Positions 16,386-25,851 of a stretch of DNA of 64,000 bases are shown one piece after another. The DNA comes from Macrococcoides bohemicum (GTDB lineage: Bacteria > Bacillota > Bacilli > Staphylococcales > Staphylococcaceae). Position 1 is the stretch's first letter. Each line of letters starts with the position of its first letter. The stretch is from NCBI RefSeq assembly GCF_042658685.1, contig NZ_JBHSQY010000030.1, one strand, 5' to 3'. Both the position numbers and the translations under genes were made by a program. A model generated the notes under the pieces. That model did not search any database. It saw only the letters and a list, made by a program, of their open reading frames with translations, and was not told the origin of the DNA.

Positions 16386-17645
16386 TTATAAAGTTAAAAC
16401 CTGTTTTTCAACTAAATTTTCAATCGCTTTAATTATGGCTAGTTTCACATGTTCATATGTTAATCCACCTTGAATATAAGCTTCATAAGGGGCACGAATA
16501 GGACCGTCTGCAGTCAATTCAATCGATGCACCTTGAATGAACGTTCCCGCCGCCATGATTACATCATCAGTGTATCCCGGCATATACGCTGGCATCGGTA
16601 AGAATTGCGAATTAATTGGTGAAGCACTTTGTATCGCCTGACAGAATAATATCATCTTCTCTTTATCATTAAAAGTAACCGATTGTATCAAATCAGTACG
16701 GTAGTCATCAAAACGTGGTGTAGTTTCCATACCTAATTGTGATAGTATTGCACTTGTAAACACCGCACCCTTTAAAGCCTGACTGACAACGTGCGGACTT
16801 AAGAAAAATCCCTGATACATTTCAAGCAGACTAAATAATGTTGCGCCAGCTTCTTTTCCGATGCCAGGCGCTGTTAATCGATAACCGATACGTTCTATTA
16901 AATCTTTTCTACCGGATATATAACCCCCTATTTTACATATGCCACCACCAGGATTTTTGATCAAACTGCCTGCAATTAGATCCGCACCTACTTCAATCGG
17001 CTCTCTATCTTCAACAAATTCACCATAACAATTATCGACAAATATAATCACATTTGGATATTGTGCCTTAATCGCTTGAATAGCAGATTCAATTTGTACA
17101 ATGGTAAGCGATGGTCTTGAGCTATAACCTTTTGAACGTTGTATTGCAATCATCTTCGTATTGTCACTCACAGCATCAAGTACTGAAGAAATATTTATCT
17201 GATTATCTTTCAATTCAATATGTTGATATTTCACACCTTGTTCTATTAATGAACCTATACCCTTTCCTTCTACACCGATTACTTCAAGCAGGGTATCGTA
17301 TGGCTTTCCGGTAATATAGATCAGTTCATCTCCATGCATTAAATTCGCTTGCAGTGCAAGTGTAATTGCATGAGTTCCAGAGATAACTTGTGGTCTAACA
17401 ATTGTGTCTTCAGCTTTAAATACATGACTATACACCGCTTCAAGATTATCTCGTCCCATGTCGTCATAACCATATCCGTTTGAGCCCACTAAATCTCCTT
17501 CAGAAATTTTCAAGGCACTGAAAGCATCCAACACTTTTTTCTGATTAAACAGAGCTCTTTGTTCAATCAGTTTCAATGTTTCAGCTATTTTTATATCTGT
17601 TTGTTCAATTAAATGCTGTAAAGCATCATATTCTGTTATCTTCAT
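16386..17645 (-). CDS. PLP-dependent lyase-like protein (methionine gamma-lyase / 'aluminium resistance' family)
   Basis: Fold type I PLP enzyme of 419 residues. Lys230 in GSLIKNPGGG is the likely PLP-binding residue; SGTHAI (90-95) and VDNCYGEF (203-210) match cofactor-binding positions. The family is annotated as aluminium resistance or methionine gamma-lyase family, but no activity is established that I know of. ATG 17645 is chosen because GAGG lies 6 bases upstream; the longer frame to 17678 would overlap hflX further. It still overlaps the hflX 3' end by 20 bases, implying translational coupling. The hflX-this gene-glnRA order is conserved in staphylococci. Confidence 0.88.
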   Translation of the reverse strand: MKITEYDALQHLIEQTDIKIAETLKLIEQRALFNQKKVLDAFSALKISEGDLVGSNGYGYDDMGRDNLEAVYSHVFKAEDTIVRPQVISGTHAITLALQANLMHGDELIYITGKPYDTLLEVIGVEGKGIGSLIEQGVKYQHIELKDNQINISSVLDAVSDNTKMIAIQRSKGYSSRPSLTIVQIESAIQAIKAQYPNVIIFVDNCYGEFVEDREPIEVGADLIAGSLIKNPGGGICKIGGYISGRKDLIERIGYRLTAPGIGKEAGATLFSLLEMYQGFFLSPHVVSQALKGAVFTSAILSQLGMETTPRFDDYRTDLIQSVTFNDKEKMILFCQAIQSASPINSQFLPMPAYMPGYTDDVIMAAGTFIQGASIELTADGPIRAPYEAYIQGGLTYEHVKLAIIKAIENLVEKQVLTL

Positions 17646-18942
17646 TATTATCCTCTGTTTCTGTGTATATTGTTTCAACTGCTTTGTGATTCATCAATTG
17701 TTCAGTAACACCGTTTTCAGGATTTTCATATCCTTTAATTTCGTATAGGTTACTCATTTCATTAAATTTAATATTTTCTACGAGCGTCGTTTCCTTCAAG
17801 GTAGAAATAGTCTGACCTTCATAATCCAGCATCTTAATATGATATGACTGCATTTCGGTTTTAATTAAATTGACCAGTGCTGCTTTAAAGCGTGATACAT
17901 CTTCAAGGTCGTTAACTGACACAACAAGTTGATGAGGACCCGTTGTTTCAACAGACGATTCAAGTAAATCTTTTTTATTATATAAAGTAAGCATCGGAAT
18001 ATTTTTCATATCGAGGTCTGCAAGAATATATTCAACCGTTTTAATATGATTCATATAATCTGGATGACTGCGATCGACCACATGGACAATCACATCTGCA
18101 TACTTTGCTTCTTCAAGTGTCGAACTAAATGCTTCTACAAGATGCGTCGGTAGCTGCTGAATAAATCCAACTGTATCACTTAATAAAATATTAAAGCCAT
18201 CATTGACTTTCATAATTTTACTTTTCGGATCAAGTGTCGCAAATAATTTATCTTCCATAAATGTGTCACTTTCAGTCAATTTATTAAACCAAGTTGATTT
18301 CCCGGCATTTGTATAACCAACAAGCGCCACCTGGAACATCTGTTTTTTCTGCCGATTTTCTCGATATCTTTTACGGTGATCCTTTATTACTTCAAGCTGT
18401 GTTTTAATATCATGAATTTTATTACGAATATGTCGTCTATTCATTTCAAGCTTTGTTTCACCAGGTCCACGTGTACCAATACCCCCACCTAGACGTGATA
18501 ATGATTGACCATGACCACTTAAACGTGGTAATAAATATTCCAACTGAGCAAGTTCTACTTGTAGTTTACCTTCTCTGCTTTTTGCGCGTTGCGCAAATAT
18601 ATCTAAAATAACCTGCGTTCTATCAATGATCTTACAGTCCAGCATCTCATTAAGACGCTTTGATTGAGAATTTGTTAATTCATCATTAACAACAACAACA
18701 TCAAATTCCAAATCACCGCGTTCTTTTAATTCGATAATTTCTTCTATCTTTCCTTTTCCCAGATAAAATGAATGATCAGTACGATCTTTATTTTGTATTA
18801 CAGTATCGACTACTTCGAGCCCTGCTGTTTCACATAATGATCTCATCTCTGAAACACTCGCCTGAAAGTCAAAATCTGTTTCTATTTTTAAGTGAACTGC
18901 TATAATAAGAGCACGTTCTATATTTATATGTGTATCGTTCAA
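17626..18942 (-). CDS. hflX: Ribosome-associated GTPase HflX
   Basis: GTPase that binds and can split stalled or hibernating 70S ribosomes under stress. The 438 residues include the N-terminal HflX domain with SLSRLGGGIGTRGPGE. The G domain has P-loop VGYTNAGKST (about 209-218), G3 DTVGF and G4 NKKD. The C-terminal part ends in an acidic tail. Its last 20 bases overlap the next gene. Divergent from gpx with a 66-base promoter region. Confidence 0.95.
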   Translation of the reverse strand: MNDTHINIERALIIAVHLKIETDFDFQASVSEMRSLCETAGLEVVDTVIQNKDRTDHSFYLGKGKIEEIIELKERGDLEFDVVVVNDELTNSQSKRLNEMLDCKIIDRTQVILDIFAQRAKSREGKLQVELAQLEYLLPRLSGHGQSLSRLGGGIGTRGPGETKLEMNRRHIRNKIHDIKTQLEVIKDHRKRYRENRQKKQMFQVALVGYTNAGKSTWFNKLTESDTFMEDKLFATLDPKSKIMKVNDGFNILLSDTVGFIQQLPTHLVEAFSSTLEEAKYADVIVHVVDRSHPDYMNHIKTVEYILADLDMKNIPMLTLYNKKDLLESSVETTGPHQLVVSVNDLEDVSRFKAALVNLIKTEMQSYHIKMLDYEGQTISTLKETTLVENIKFNEMSNLYEIKGYENPENGVTEQLMNHKAVETIYTETEDNNEDNRI

Positions 18943-19008
18943 AATATCACCTCTTACAATAGTTTGCGGTAAAACATTAAAATAAACAAGTAGAAAGGAA
19001 GAAACAAC

Positions 19009-19482
19009 ATGTCAATTTATGATATTAATGTTACAAATACAAAACATGAAACATACCCTTTATCACAATATAAAGGTAAAACAATGCTAGTTGTCAATAC
19101 TGCCAGTGAATGCGGTTTTACTAAACAATTCGATGGACTGGAGAAAATTTATCAACAATATAAGGATCAGGATTTTATCGTTTTAGGTTTTCCGTGCAAT
19201 CAATTTGGTAACCAGGAACCAGGTGATGGTGCTGAGGCTGAACAAAACTGTCGATTAAATTTCGGCGTAACCTTCCCTATGCATGATAAAATAGAGGTAA
19301 ATGGTGACAATGCACATCCTTTATTTAAATATTTAAAACAAGAAACAAAAGGATTACTTGGTGACGGTATCAAATGGAATTTCACAAAATTTCTTGTGGA
19401 TAAAGAAGGAAATGTTGTTAACCGATACGCACCAACAAAGACACCTGAATCATTAACTGAGGATATCGAAAAGATTCTTTAA
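19009..19482 (+). CDS. Glutathione peroxidase family thiol peroxidase (BsaA-like)
   Basis: Reduces hydroperoxides; in staphylococci the electron donor is probably thioredoxin or bacillithiol rather than glutathione. The 157 residues have peroxidatic Cys35 in NTASECGFT, a second Cys63 in GFPCNQFGNQEPG with the catalytic Gln nearby, and the Trp-Asn pair in IKWNFTKF. All catalytic positions are filled, with Cys rather than selenocysteine. AGAAAGGAAG precedes ATG. It is divergent from hflX and convergent with hfq, the same place as bsaA in S. aureus. Confidence 0.93.
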   Translation: MSIYDINVTNTKHETYPLSQYKGKTMLVVNTASECGFTKQFDGLEKIYQQYKDQDFIVLGFPCNQFGNQEPGDGAEAEQNCRLNFGVTFPMHDKIEVNGDNAHPLFKYLKQETKGLLGDGIKWNFTKFLVDKEGNVVNRYAPTKTPESLTEDIEKIL

Positions 19483-19526
19483 GATATCACTTATTTAGTG
19501 TAATGATGAATGATAAAGATTAACAG

Positions 19527-19571
19527 CAAAAAAAGAACAAATCCATCACTGGATTTGTTCTATTGTTTTGT
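19527..19571. terminator. Bidirectional terminator between gpx and hfq
   Basis: A 12-bp stem (AGAACAAATCCA / TGGATTTGTTCT) with a 4-base loop has an A7 run before it and a T-rich run after it. Confidence 0.88.
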
Positions 19572-19581
19572 TTGCATCACA

Positions 19582-19779
19582 TTATTCTACAAAAGTACTA
19601 ATTGCATGTTTATAAATAAGGTTTTCTTTTTCTCCGACATTAAGTAAAATAACGTATTTGTCAAAGTCTAATACGATACCTTTCATTTGAAAGCCATTCG
19701 TTAAGAAAACAGTCAGTTCTGTTCTGTTTGTCTTGTACTTCTCTAAAAATGCATCCTGCAGATTACCTGAATTTGTCAT
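19582..19779 (-). CDS. hfq: RNA chaperone Hfq (short form)
   Basis: Hexameric Sm-like RNA-binding protein. The Sm1 region (TVFLTNGFQMKGIVLDFDKY) and the Sm2 motif YKHAIST are intact, so the core ring should form. At 65 residues it ends right after Sm2 and lacks the acidic tail that brings the S. aureus protein to about 77. Some rim residues differ from proteobacterial Hfq, as usual in this group. Its start overlaps the miaA 3' end by 17 bases, so it is translated from the miaA message or coupled to it. Confidence 0.94.
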   Translation of the reverse strand: MTNSGNLQDAFLEKYKTNRTELTVFLTNGFQMKGIVLDFDKYVILLNVGEKENLIYKHAISTFVE

Positions 19780-20701
19780 AATAATTCCCCTCTATATTTG
19801 TCATTATTTGATCACCCATTGCTTTAATGGATAAATCGCTACTGTCAAACCATTCAATCGACATCTGGTTGTTAAACCATGTCAATTGACGCTTTGCGAA
19901 ATTCCTAGAATTTTGCTGCAAACTATCTACCGCTTGATTCAATGAAACTTCTCCATCTATATAAGGAATTATCTCTTTATACCCTATTGCAGTCATGCTT
20001 TGTTTATCTCTATAGCCACTGTCTATTAAGTTACCTACTTCTTGTACCAATCCCTGGTCAATCATAAGTAATACACGATGGTTGATTCGTTTATATAATG
20101 TAGAACGCGGCATATTAAGTCCTATAATAACTGTATCATATTTTTCATTGATTGTCTGACTTTTTTTTTGCGTCGTAATTGATTTTTTGTGCATCTCAAA
20201 ATAAATAATTGCTCTGATTATTCGTTGCTTATTATTTGGATGTATTACAGATGCCGCTTCAGCATCTAATTCAGTCAATATTTGATAAAGTTCGTTCTGT
20301 TCCAGTTGATTATATTTTTCCTGTAATTGCATCTTTTCACTCTGATTTTCTTCAACAAATTCATATTGATACAATAAACTCTGAATATAAAGTCCAGTAC
20401 CACCAACAACCATCGGGGTTTTTCCACGTGCATATATATCTTCAATTATTGCTTCCGCATGTATTTTAAACTGTGCGGCTGAATATGGTTCATCAGGCTC
20501 TAAAATATCAATTAAATGATGTGGAATTCCATCCTTTTCTTCTTCAGTAATCTTAGCGCTGCCGATATCCATGCCCCGATAAACTTGTATAGCATCACCG
20601 CTAATGATTTCTCCGTCAACACGTTTTGCAATTTCTATACTTAATGCTGTTTTGCCGACTGCAGTTGGCCCTACAATTACGATTAAAGGTATCTTATTCA
20701 T
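19763..20701 (-). CDS. miaA: tRNA dimethylallyltransferase MiaA
   Basis: Adds dimethylallyl to A37 of tRNAs reading UNN codons; the product is the substrate of MiaB, encoded at 32-33.5 kb. The 312 residues contain the P-loop VGPTAVGKTALS at about 10-21, the conserved SGDAIQVYRGMDIG and the prenyl-acceptor VGGTGLYIQSLL. The C-terminal RQLTWFNNQ is also typical. Overlaps the upstream hydrolase by 8 bases and hfq by 17, so all three form one unit. Confidence 0.96.
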   Translation of the reverse strand: MNKIPLIVIVGPTAVGKTALSIEIAKRVDGEIISGDAIQVYRGMDIGSAKITEEEKDGIPHHLIDILEPDEPYSAAQFKIHAEAIIEDIYARGKTPMVVGGTGLYIQSLLYQYEFVEENQSEKMQLQEKYNQLEQNELYQILTELDAEAASVIHPNNKQRIIRAIIYFEMHKKSITTQKKSQTINEKYDTVIIGLNMPRSTLYKRINHRVLLMIDQGLVQEVGNLIDSGYRDKQSMTAIGYKEIIPYIDGEVSLNQAVDSLQQNSRNFAKRQLTWFNNQMSIEWFDSSDLSIKAMGDQIMTNIEGNYYDKFR

Positions 20702-21593
20702 TTCGGTTTAACCACTTCCCAATATTATTTAATACTTCTTGTTGATTTTTTTCAAACAATACTTCATGTCTTGCATTTTCATAGAGCTGAACATATACAT
20801 GATGAATACCACACTTATTAAATAGCTTCCCTGTTTTATCTACACCTTTTCCGAAATTTGAGAAAGGGTCATCCTGGCCAGCTACCAGAAGAATCTTAAG
20901 ATTTTTATTCATGCGTTTAACATTCTTCTTACTGCTTGTAAACTTTAATGATTCATTAATTGAATTTAAAGCACCTATCGACATATTAAATCCTGCATCA
21001 GGATCTGAGACAAAAGCATCGACATTATCCTCATTCAAACTGATCCAGTCACTCTCTGTTCGTAATGGTCTGAACTTACGATTAAAATCGTTCAGAGTCA
21101 ATTTATTGACGAAATCTAGCTTCTTATAGGGTGGATGTATTTTTAATAGTGGTTTAAGCAATAGCGCAGCTGCCTCAAATTTCTTATTATAGAAACTAGT
21201 ACCTGACAATATGAGTCTATCGAATAAACCAGGGTAATTAATAACATATTTTCTAGCGACGATACTTCCCATAGAATGTCCGAACAAAATAAATTCTCCT
21301 TTAAAATCAAATGTTTCAAATATTTCATATGCATCCTCTACCAAAGTATCAATCGATGGGAAATGTCCTTGTTCTGAACTTCCAATATCCTTGCCATGCC
21401 CTCTGTGATCATGTATCAGCACATCATACCCCATATCACAGAAATATCTGCACACTGCATCATAACGTTCTTTGTGTTCGGCCATACCATGAATCATCTG
21501 AATGACACCCTTACTTTTTTCTGGTCTATATAATTTAAATGCAATACGTGTGTTATCCTTTAACGTAATAAACTTATTCGTAATTTCCATCAT
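20694..21593 (-). CDS. Alpha/beta hydrolase, lysophospholipase/monoacylglycerol-lipase-like
   Basis: Serine hydrolase of about 299 residues (Hydrolase_4 type). Nucleophile Ser107 lies in GHSMGS, oxyanion loop IHGMAEH at about 34-40, with the likely acid in AGQDDPF and His in ENARHEV. There is no signal peptide, so it is probably cytoplasmic. Substrate is unknown; homologues act on lysophospholipids or monoglycerides. It lies between glpD and miaA as in S. aureus, and overlaps miaA by 8 bases. Two adjacent ATGs (21593, 21590) follow GAGGTG. Confidence 0.88.
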   Translation of the reverse strand: MMEITNKFITLKDNTRIAFKLYRPEKSKGVIQMIHGMAEHKERYDAVCRYFCDMGYDVLIHDHRGHGKDIGSSEQGHFPSIDTLVEDAYEIFETFDFKGEFILFGHSMGSIVARKYVINYPGLFDRLILSGTSFYNKKFEAAALLLKPLLKIHPPYKKLDFVNKLTLNDFNRKFRPLRTESDWISLNEDNVDAFVSDPDAGFNMSIGALNSINESLKFTSSKKNVKRMNKNLKILLVAGQDDPFSNFGKGVDKTGKLFNKCGIHHVYVQLYENARHEVLFEKNQQEVLNNIGKWLNRNE

Positions 21594-21663
21594 TCTTCAC
21601 CTCATCTATATTATAACGAAACTATTTATTTTCGTCATAATCTTATCCTCGAATTAAATATAG

Positions 21664-21702
21664 TAAAACCATCCAAATAAAATTATTCGGATGGTTTTAT
21701 TC
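21664..21702 (-). terminator. glpD terminator
   Basis: Minus-strand hairpin CCATCCGAATAA / TTATTTGGATGG with one mismatch and a short loop, followed by TTTTACT. It separates the glp operon from the hydrolase-miaA-hfq unit. Confidence 0.78.
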
Positions 21703-21723
21703 ACAATGGTTATTCGTCTTTAT

Positions 21724-23397
21724 TTATTCTACAGAAACTTGAACTGAAGGAGATTTTGCTTCATGAATCTTTTGTTCAAGCTCACGTGTGTAATCTTCTC
21801 GTTGTCCGTTGTCATAATTGAGCAAATTAGCCATCGTATCTATAACCGCTTCCTTACGCTGTTCAACTTTATGAATATCAAAATAGAGATCACCTGTTCT
21901 ACGTGTCAAGAAGTCAGTCGGTTTAACGACCATTTCTTCCTGTATTGAATACACAAGTTGTGCGTAATAAACTAATGGCAATCCGTTCACTTGAGCAGTA
22001 TGTTTTGTATGTGCAATGTTAAATAATTTCTCTACATTTGAACCATACTTTTTAATCAGAAATCTTTGTTCATCTTCCGGCAGATAACTATAGAGTTCAG
22101 GTTTCAGTGACTTTTCAATAAAGTGCTCGAAATTAGCACTGCCTCCTACATCTCCGCCAGAAATTGTTGTATGCTTAGTGTTGCTTTCTTTAAAGTTAAG
22201 CTTATATTCTTCTTTTAAACGTTTTGCGACTAAATCAACGATTTCCTGAGCCATATGACGATATCCTGTTAATTTACCACCGGCAATCGTCAGAAGGCCA
22301 GATTTACCTTCCCAAATTTCATCCTTACGTGAAATTTCAGATGGATCTTTCCCTTTTTCTAAGATTAGCGGACGAATACCTGCCCAAGTTGATTCAATAT
22401 CCTCGTCTGTAATTTTTACAGTCGGGAACATATAGTTGATTGCATCAATGATATAATCTCGATCTTCCTGTGTTACTTTCGGACTTGTTTTATCATTATT
22501 GTAGAAAGTATCTGTAGTTCCGACATACGTTTTGCCATCACGAGGAATCGCAAAAATCATACGTTTATCACTTTCAGTATCAAAGTATACTGCCTGTTTT
22601 AAAGGAAAAACACTTTCATCAAAGACAAGATGAATCCCTTTAGTCAGACGGAGTTGCTTATTATTTATTGAATAATCTTTTCCACGCACTTCATCAACCC
22701 ATGGTCCAGATGCATTAACAACTTTACGACCTTTAATTTTAAACTTTGTATTAGAGATAGTATCTATAGCTTCAATACCATTTACTTTCTTTTTCTTATC
22801 ATAAGTAAAGCCTGTTGCTTTCGTATAGTTTAATATATCTGCACCAAATTCTGCCGCACGTTTCATCACTTCAATCGTCATACGCGCATCATCTGTTTTG
22901 TATTCAACATAATAGCCCCCACCCTTAAGGCCATTTTCTTTCACTAGGGGCTCTTTTGCTAATGTTTCTTGCACGGATAGCATCGTTCTTCTTTCCGATT
23001 TCTTTACACCTGCTAAGAAGTCATAAACTTTTAATGCAAGAGACGTTGTTGCTGGTCCAAACGTACCCCCTTTATGCATCGGTAAGAGCATCCATTCTGG
23101 TGTCGTTACATGAGGTCCATTTTCATAAACAATCGCTCTTTCTTTCCCAGTCTCACTTACAACGCCAATTTGCAGCTGTTTTAAGTAACGTAATCCACCA
23201 TGAACAAGCTTTGTTGAACGTGAAGAAGTTCCGCTTGCAAAGTCCTGCATTTCAACGAGTGCGACCTTCATACCGCGCTGTGCTGCATCAAATGCGATAC
23301 CTGCACCGGTGATACCACCACCAACCACTACGATATCATAATATTCTTCCTTCATTTTGTTCAATGTTTGATTTCTATTCAGACTTGAAAGTTGCAT
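21724..23397 (-). CDS. glpD: Aerobic glycerol-3-phosphate dehydrogenase GlpD
   Basis: FAD enzyme oxidising glycerol-3-phosphate to dihydroxyacetone phosphate and passing electrons to menaquinone at the membrane. The 557-residue length is typical. The FAD-binding VVVGGGITGAGIAFDAA lies at about 23-39, followed by TSSRSTKLVHGGLRYL. The C-terminal conserved TIAGGKLTGYRHMA and the GlpO-type helical domain are present. It follows glpK by 20 bases and completes the uptake, phosphorylation and oxidation route. Confidence 0.96.
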   Translation of the reverse strand: MQLSSLNRNQTLNKMKEEYYDIVVVGGGITGAGIAFDAAQRGMKVALVEMQDFASGTSSRSTKLVHGGLRYLKQLQIGVVSETGKERAIVYENGPHVTTPEWMLLPMHKGGTFGPATTSLALKVYDFLAGVKKSERRTMLSVQETLAKEPLVKENGLKGGGYYVEYKTDDARMTIEVMKRAAEFGADILNYTKATGFTYDKKKKVNGIEAIDTISNTKFKIKGRKVVNASGPWVDEVRGKDYSINNKQLRLTKGIHLVFDESVFPLKQAVYFDTESDKRMIFAIPRDGKTYVGTTDTFYNNDKTSPKVTQEDRDYIIDAINYMFPTVKITDEDIESTWAGIRPLILEKGKDPSEISRKDEIWEGKSGLLTIAGGKLTGYRHMAQEIVDLVAKRLKEEYKLNFKESNTKHTTISGGDVGGSANFEHFIEKSLKPELYSYLPEDEQRFLIKKYGSNVEKLFNIAHTKHTAQVNGLPLVYYAQLVYSIQEEMVVKPTDFLTRRTGDLYFDIHKVEQRKEAVIDTMANLLNYDNGQREDYTRELEQKIHEAKSPSVQVSVE

Positions 23398-23417
23398 TAT
23401 TATTCCTCCATAAAAAC

Positions 23418-24911
23418 TTATTTTTTAAATACTTGTGTCGCTTTAACCGCTGTCTGCCATCCTTTATATAAATCATCTCTCTTTGTTTCATCCATTTTTG
23501 GATCGAACTGCTTTTCAAGGTTCCAGCGATCACGAATTTCATCTTTTGATTTCCAGTAACCTACTGCAAGTCCAGCCAGGTATGCTGCACCTAAGGCTGT
23601 TGTCTCGTTAATTTCCGGTCGCTCTACCGGTACATCTAAAATATCAGACTGGAACTGCATCAAGAAATCATTCTTGACAGCGCCACCATCAACTCTTAAT
23701 GTCTTGACTTCAATCTTCGAATCTTTTTCCATCGCATCAAGAACATCACGGGTTTGATATGCAAGTGACTCAAGAGTCGCACGAATAAAATGTTCTTTTT
23801 GTGTACCACGCGTTAAACCGAAAACTGCACCGCGTGCTTCAGAATCCCAGTAAGGTGTACCTAGTCCAACAAATGCAGGAACGACATACACACCATCAGC
23901 ATCTGTAACATTTGTAGCATACTCTTCACTTTGAGGAGCACTTTGAATCATACGCATACCATCACGCAACCATTGAATTGCACTTCCCGCAACAAAGATG
24001 GATCCTTCAAGCGCATAGTTGACTTTGCCATCAATACCATAAGCTAAAGTCGTTAATAAGCCATTTTCACTCTTAACTGCTTTTTCGCCTGTGTTCATTA
24101 ACATAAAGCAACCTGTACCATATGTGTTCTTAGCTTCTCCTGACTCGAAGCATGCTTGCCCAAATAACGCTGCCTGCTGATCACCAGCAATACCTGCAAT
24201 CGGAATCTGATGACCAAAGAAATGATGATTTGCTGTTTTACCGTATACTTCACTTGACGGGCGTACTTCAGGTAACATTGAAGCAGGTACAGTTAAATAT
24301 TCAAGCAGCTGTTCATCCCATTTCAATTCATGAATGTTATACATCAATGTACGACTTGCATTTGAGTAATCCGTCACGTGTACTTTACAGCCTGACAGCT
24401 TCCATACGAGCCATGAATCAATCGTACCGAATAATAGATCACCATTCTCAGCTTTTTCTCTAGCTCCTTCAACATTATCAAGAATCCATTTGACTTTCGT
24501 ACCAGAAAAATAAGGGTCGAGTAAAAGACCGGTCTTCTCTCTAAATTCATCTTCTAATCCTTTATCTTTAAGATCATTACAGATTTCCTGCGTTTGACGA
24601 GACTGCCATACGATTGCATTATAGATTGGACGCTCTGTATTCTTATCCCATACGACTGCTGTTTCACGTTGATTTGTGATACCAATACCCGCAATCTGAT
24701 CAGGTCTAATATTCGATTCTGTAAGAACGGACGCAAAACATGACAATACAGTCGACCAGATTTCATTGGCATCATGTTCTACCCAACCTGCTTTTGGGAA
24801 ATGCTGCGTAAATTCTCTTTGAGATACCCCTTTAATCTCCCCGTCTTTATTAAAAACGATTACACGTGTACTTGTTGTCCCTTGATCAATTGATAAAATG
24901 TATTTTTCCAT
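23418..24911 (-). CDS. glpK: Glycerol kinase GlpK
   Basis: Phosphorylates glycerol with ATP, trapping it in the cell. From ATG 24911 (MEKYILSIDQGTTSTR) it has 497 residues, as in S. aureus. The ATP-binding DQGTTSTR and the FGGY-family signature regions (NTYGTGCFMLMNTG, VDGGAVKNDFLMQFQ) are visible. The conserved His region NHHFFGH near residue 230 fits the site that the PTS protein HPr phosphorylates in Firmicutes; assignment of that His is inference. AAAGGG lies 8 bases upstream of the chosen start; earlier in-frame GTG/ATG at 24920/24917 are too close to it. Confidence 0.96.
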   Translation of the reverse strand: MEKYILSIDQGTTSTRVIVFNKDGEIKGVSQREFTQHFPKAGWVEHDANEIWSTVLSCFASVLTESNIRPDQIAGIGITNQRETAVVWDKNTERPIYNAIVWQSRQTQEICNDLKDKGLEDEFREKTGLLLDPYFSGTKVKWILDNVEGAREKAENGDLLFGTIDSWLVWKLSGCKVHVTDYSNASRTLMYNIHELKWDEQLLEYLTVPASMLPEVRPSSEVYGKTANHHFFGHQIPIAGIAGDQQAALFGQACFESGEAKNTYGTGCFMLMNTGEKAVKSENGLLTTLAYGIDGKVNYALEGSIFVAGSAIQWLRDGMRMIQSAPQSEEYATNVTDADGVYVVPAFVGLGTPYWDSEARGAVFGLTRGTQKEHFIRATLESLAYQTRDVLDAMEKDSKIEVKTLRVDGGAVKNDFLMQFQSDILDVPVERPEINETTALGAAYLAGLAVGYWKSKDEIRDRWNLEKQFDPKMDETKRDDLYKGWQTAVKATQVFKK

Positions 24912-24929
24912 AATCATCACCCTTTTGTT

Positions 24930-25748
24930 TTATATTAAGTCAGTTTTTTCATTCTTTAACACTGCTTTATTCAAGAATACACCAAGCACTAATGTAGCGA
25001 CAATTAATGCGATTGATAAACCAAATAACATATATTGATCTTCTTTGAATAAAACATGGAATAATGTAGCGCCGAAGACACCACCAACCATCGGACCTAC
25101 CATTGGAACCACTGCATATTTCCAGTTGGAAGACCCTTTACCTGGTATCGGCAGAATCGTATGAGCGATACGCGGACCCCAGTCACGTGCCGGATTAATT
25201 GCATATCCCGTTGTTCCACCTAAACTTACTCCGATGGCTATAATCAATAACCCTACTACTAGAGGGTTTAAGCCTTCAGAAAATTTATTTCCGCCAATGA
25301 ATAACAGTGACATAACTAAGATTGATGTTCCTATGATTTCCGATACAAAGTTAGAAACATAGTTAGGATAAGCCGGTCCTGTTGCAAATACGCCAAGTTT
25401 AGTACCTGCTTCGTCTTCTTCTTTAAAGTGCGGCATAAACTGGAACCATACTAATGTCGCACCAAGTACACCTCCAACCATCTGCCCTGCAAAATATGGA
25501 AGGACTTGATTCCACGGAAGGCTCCCATCAACTGCCATTCCTATTGTAACTGCTGGATTTAAATGCGCACCAGTAATTGATCCAACTGCATACACACCCA
25601 TAACAACAGCAAGACCCCAACCTACTGCGATAACAATCCAGTCACTGCCTTTTGCGTACGTCCCCTTTAAATTAACGTTCGCATTTACACCACAACCAAA
25701 TAAAATTAAGATTGCAGTACCAATTAATTCTCCCACAAAAGCATTCAT
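24930..25748 (-). CDS. glpF: Glycerol uptake facilitator GlpF (aquaglyceroporin)
   Basis: Membrane channel for passive glycerol entry. The 272 residues span six hydrophobic segments plus two half-helices with NPA-type motifs: HLNPAVTIG (about 61-69) and INPARDWGPR. The Asp after the second NPAR is typical of glycerol-permeable members. First gene of glpF-glpK-glpD; GAGGATGGG precedes ATG. A leader terminator and a catabolite-responsive site lie upstream. Confidence 0.96.
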   Translation of the reverse strand: MNAFVGELIGTAILILFGCGVNANVNLKGTYAKGSDWIVIAVGWGLAVVMGVYAVGSITGAHLNPAVTIGMAVDGSLPWNQVLPYFAGQMVGGVLGATLVWFQFMPHFKEEDEAGTKLGVFATGPAYPNYVSNFVSEIIGTSILVMSLLFIGGNKFSEGLNPLVVGLLIIAIGVSLGGTTGYAINPARDWGPRIAHTILPIPGKGSSNWKYAVVPMVGPMVGGVFGATLFHVLFKEDQYMLFGLSIALIVATLVLGVFLNKAVLKNEKTDLI

Positions 25749-25776
25749 AGACCCATCCTCTTTGTTTAGTTAAGTT

Positions 25777-25822
25777 AAAAAAAGACAAAGAGACCCCTAA
25801 TACTTTATATTAGAGGTCTCTT
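25777..25822 (-). promoter_or_regulatory. glp leader terminator (GlpP antitermination target)
   Basis: Between promoter and glpF, the minus strand forms a strong hairpin (AGAGACCTCTAAT / ATTAGGGGTCTCT with a short loop), followed by TTTGTCTTTTTTT. It lies only about 30 bases before the glpF start. In Bacillus, GlpP with glycerol-3-phosphate lets polymerase pass such leader terminators. The glpP gene directly upstream supports the same control here; RNA binding is inferred. Confidence 0.82.
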
Positions 25823-25851
25823 CTACTCGTCCCAGTTATTAACTTAACATA

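Noticed and set aside
22956..23312. 118-codon plus-strand frame inside glpD
   Set aside because: Antisense to conserved FAD-binding coding sequence, with no start site and no promoter.
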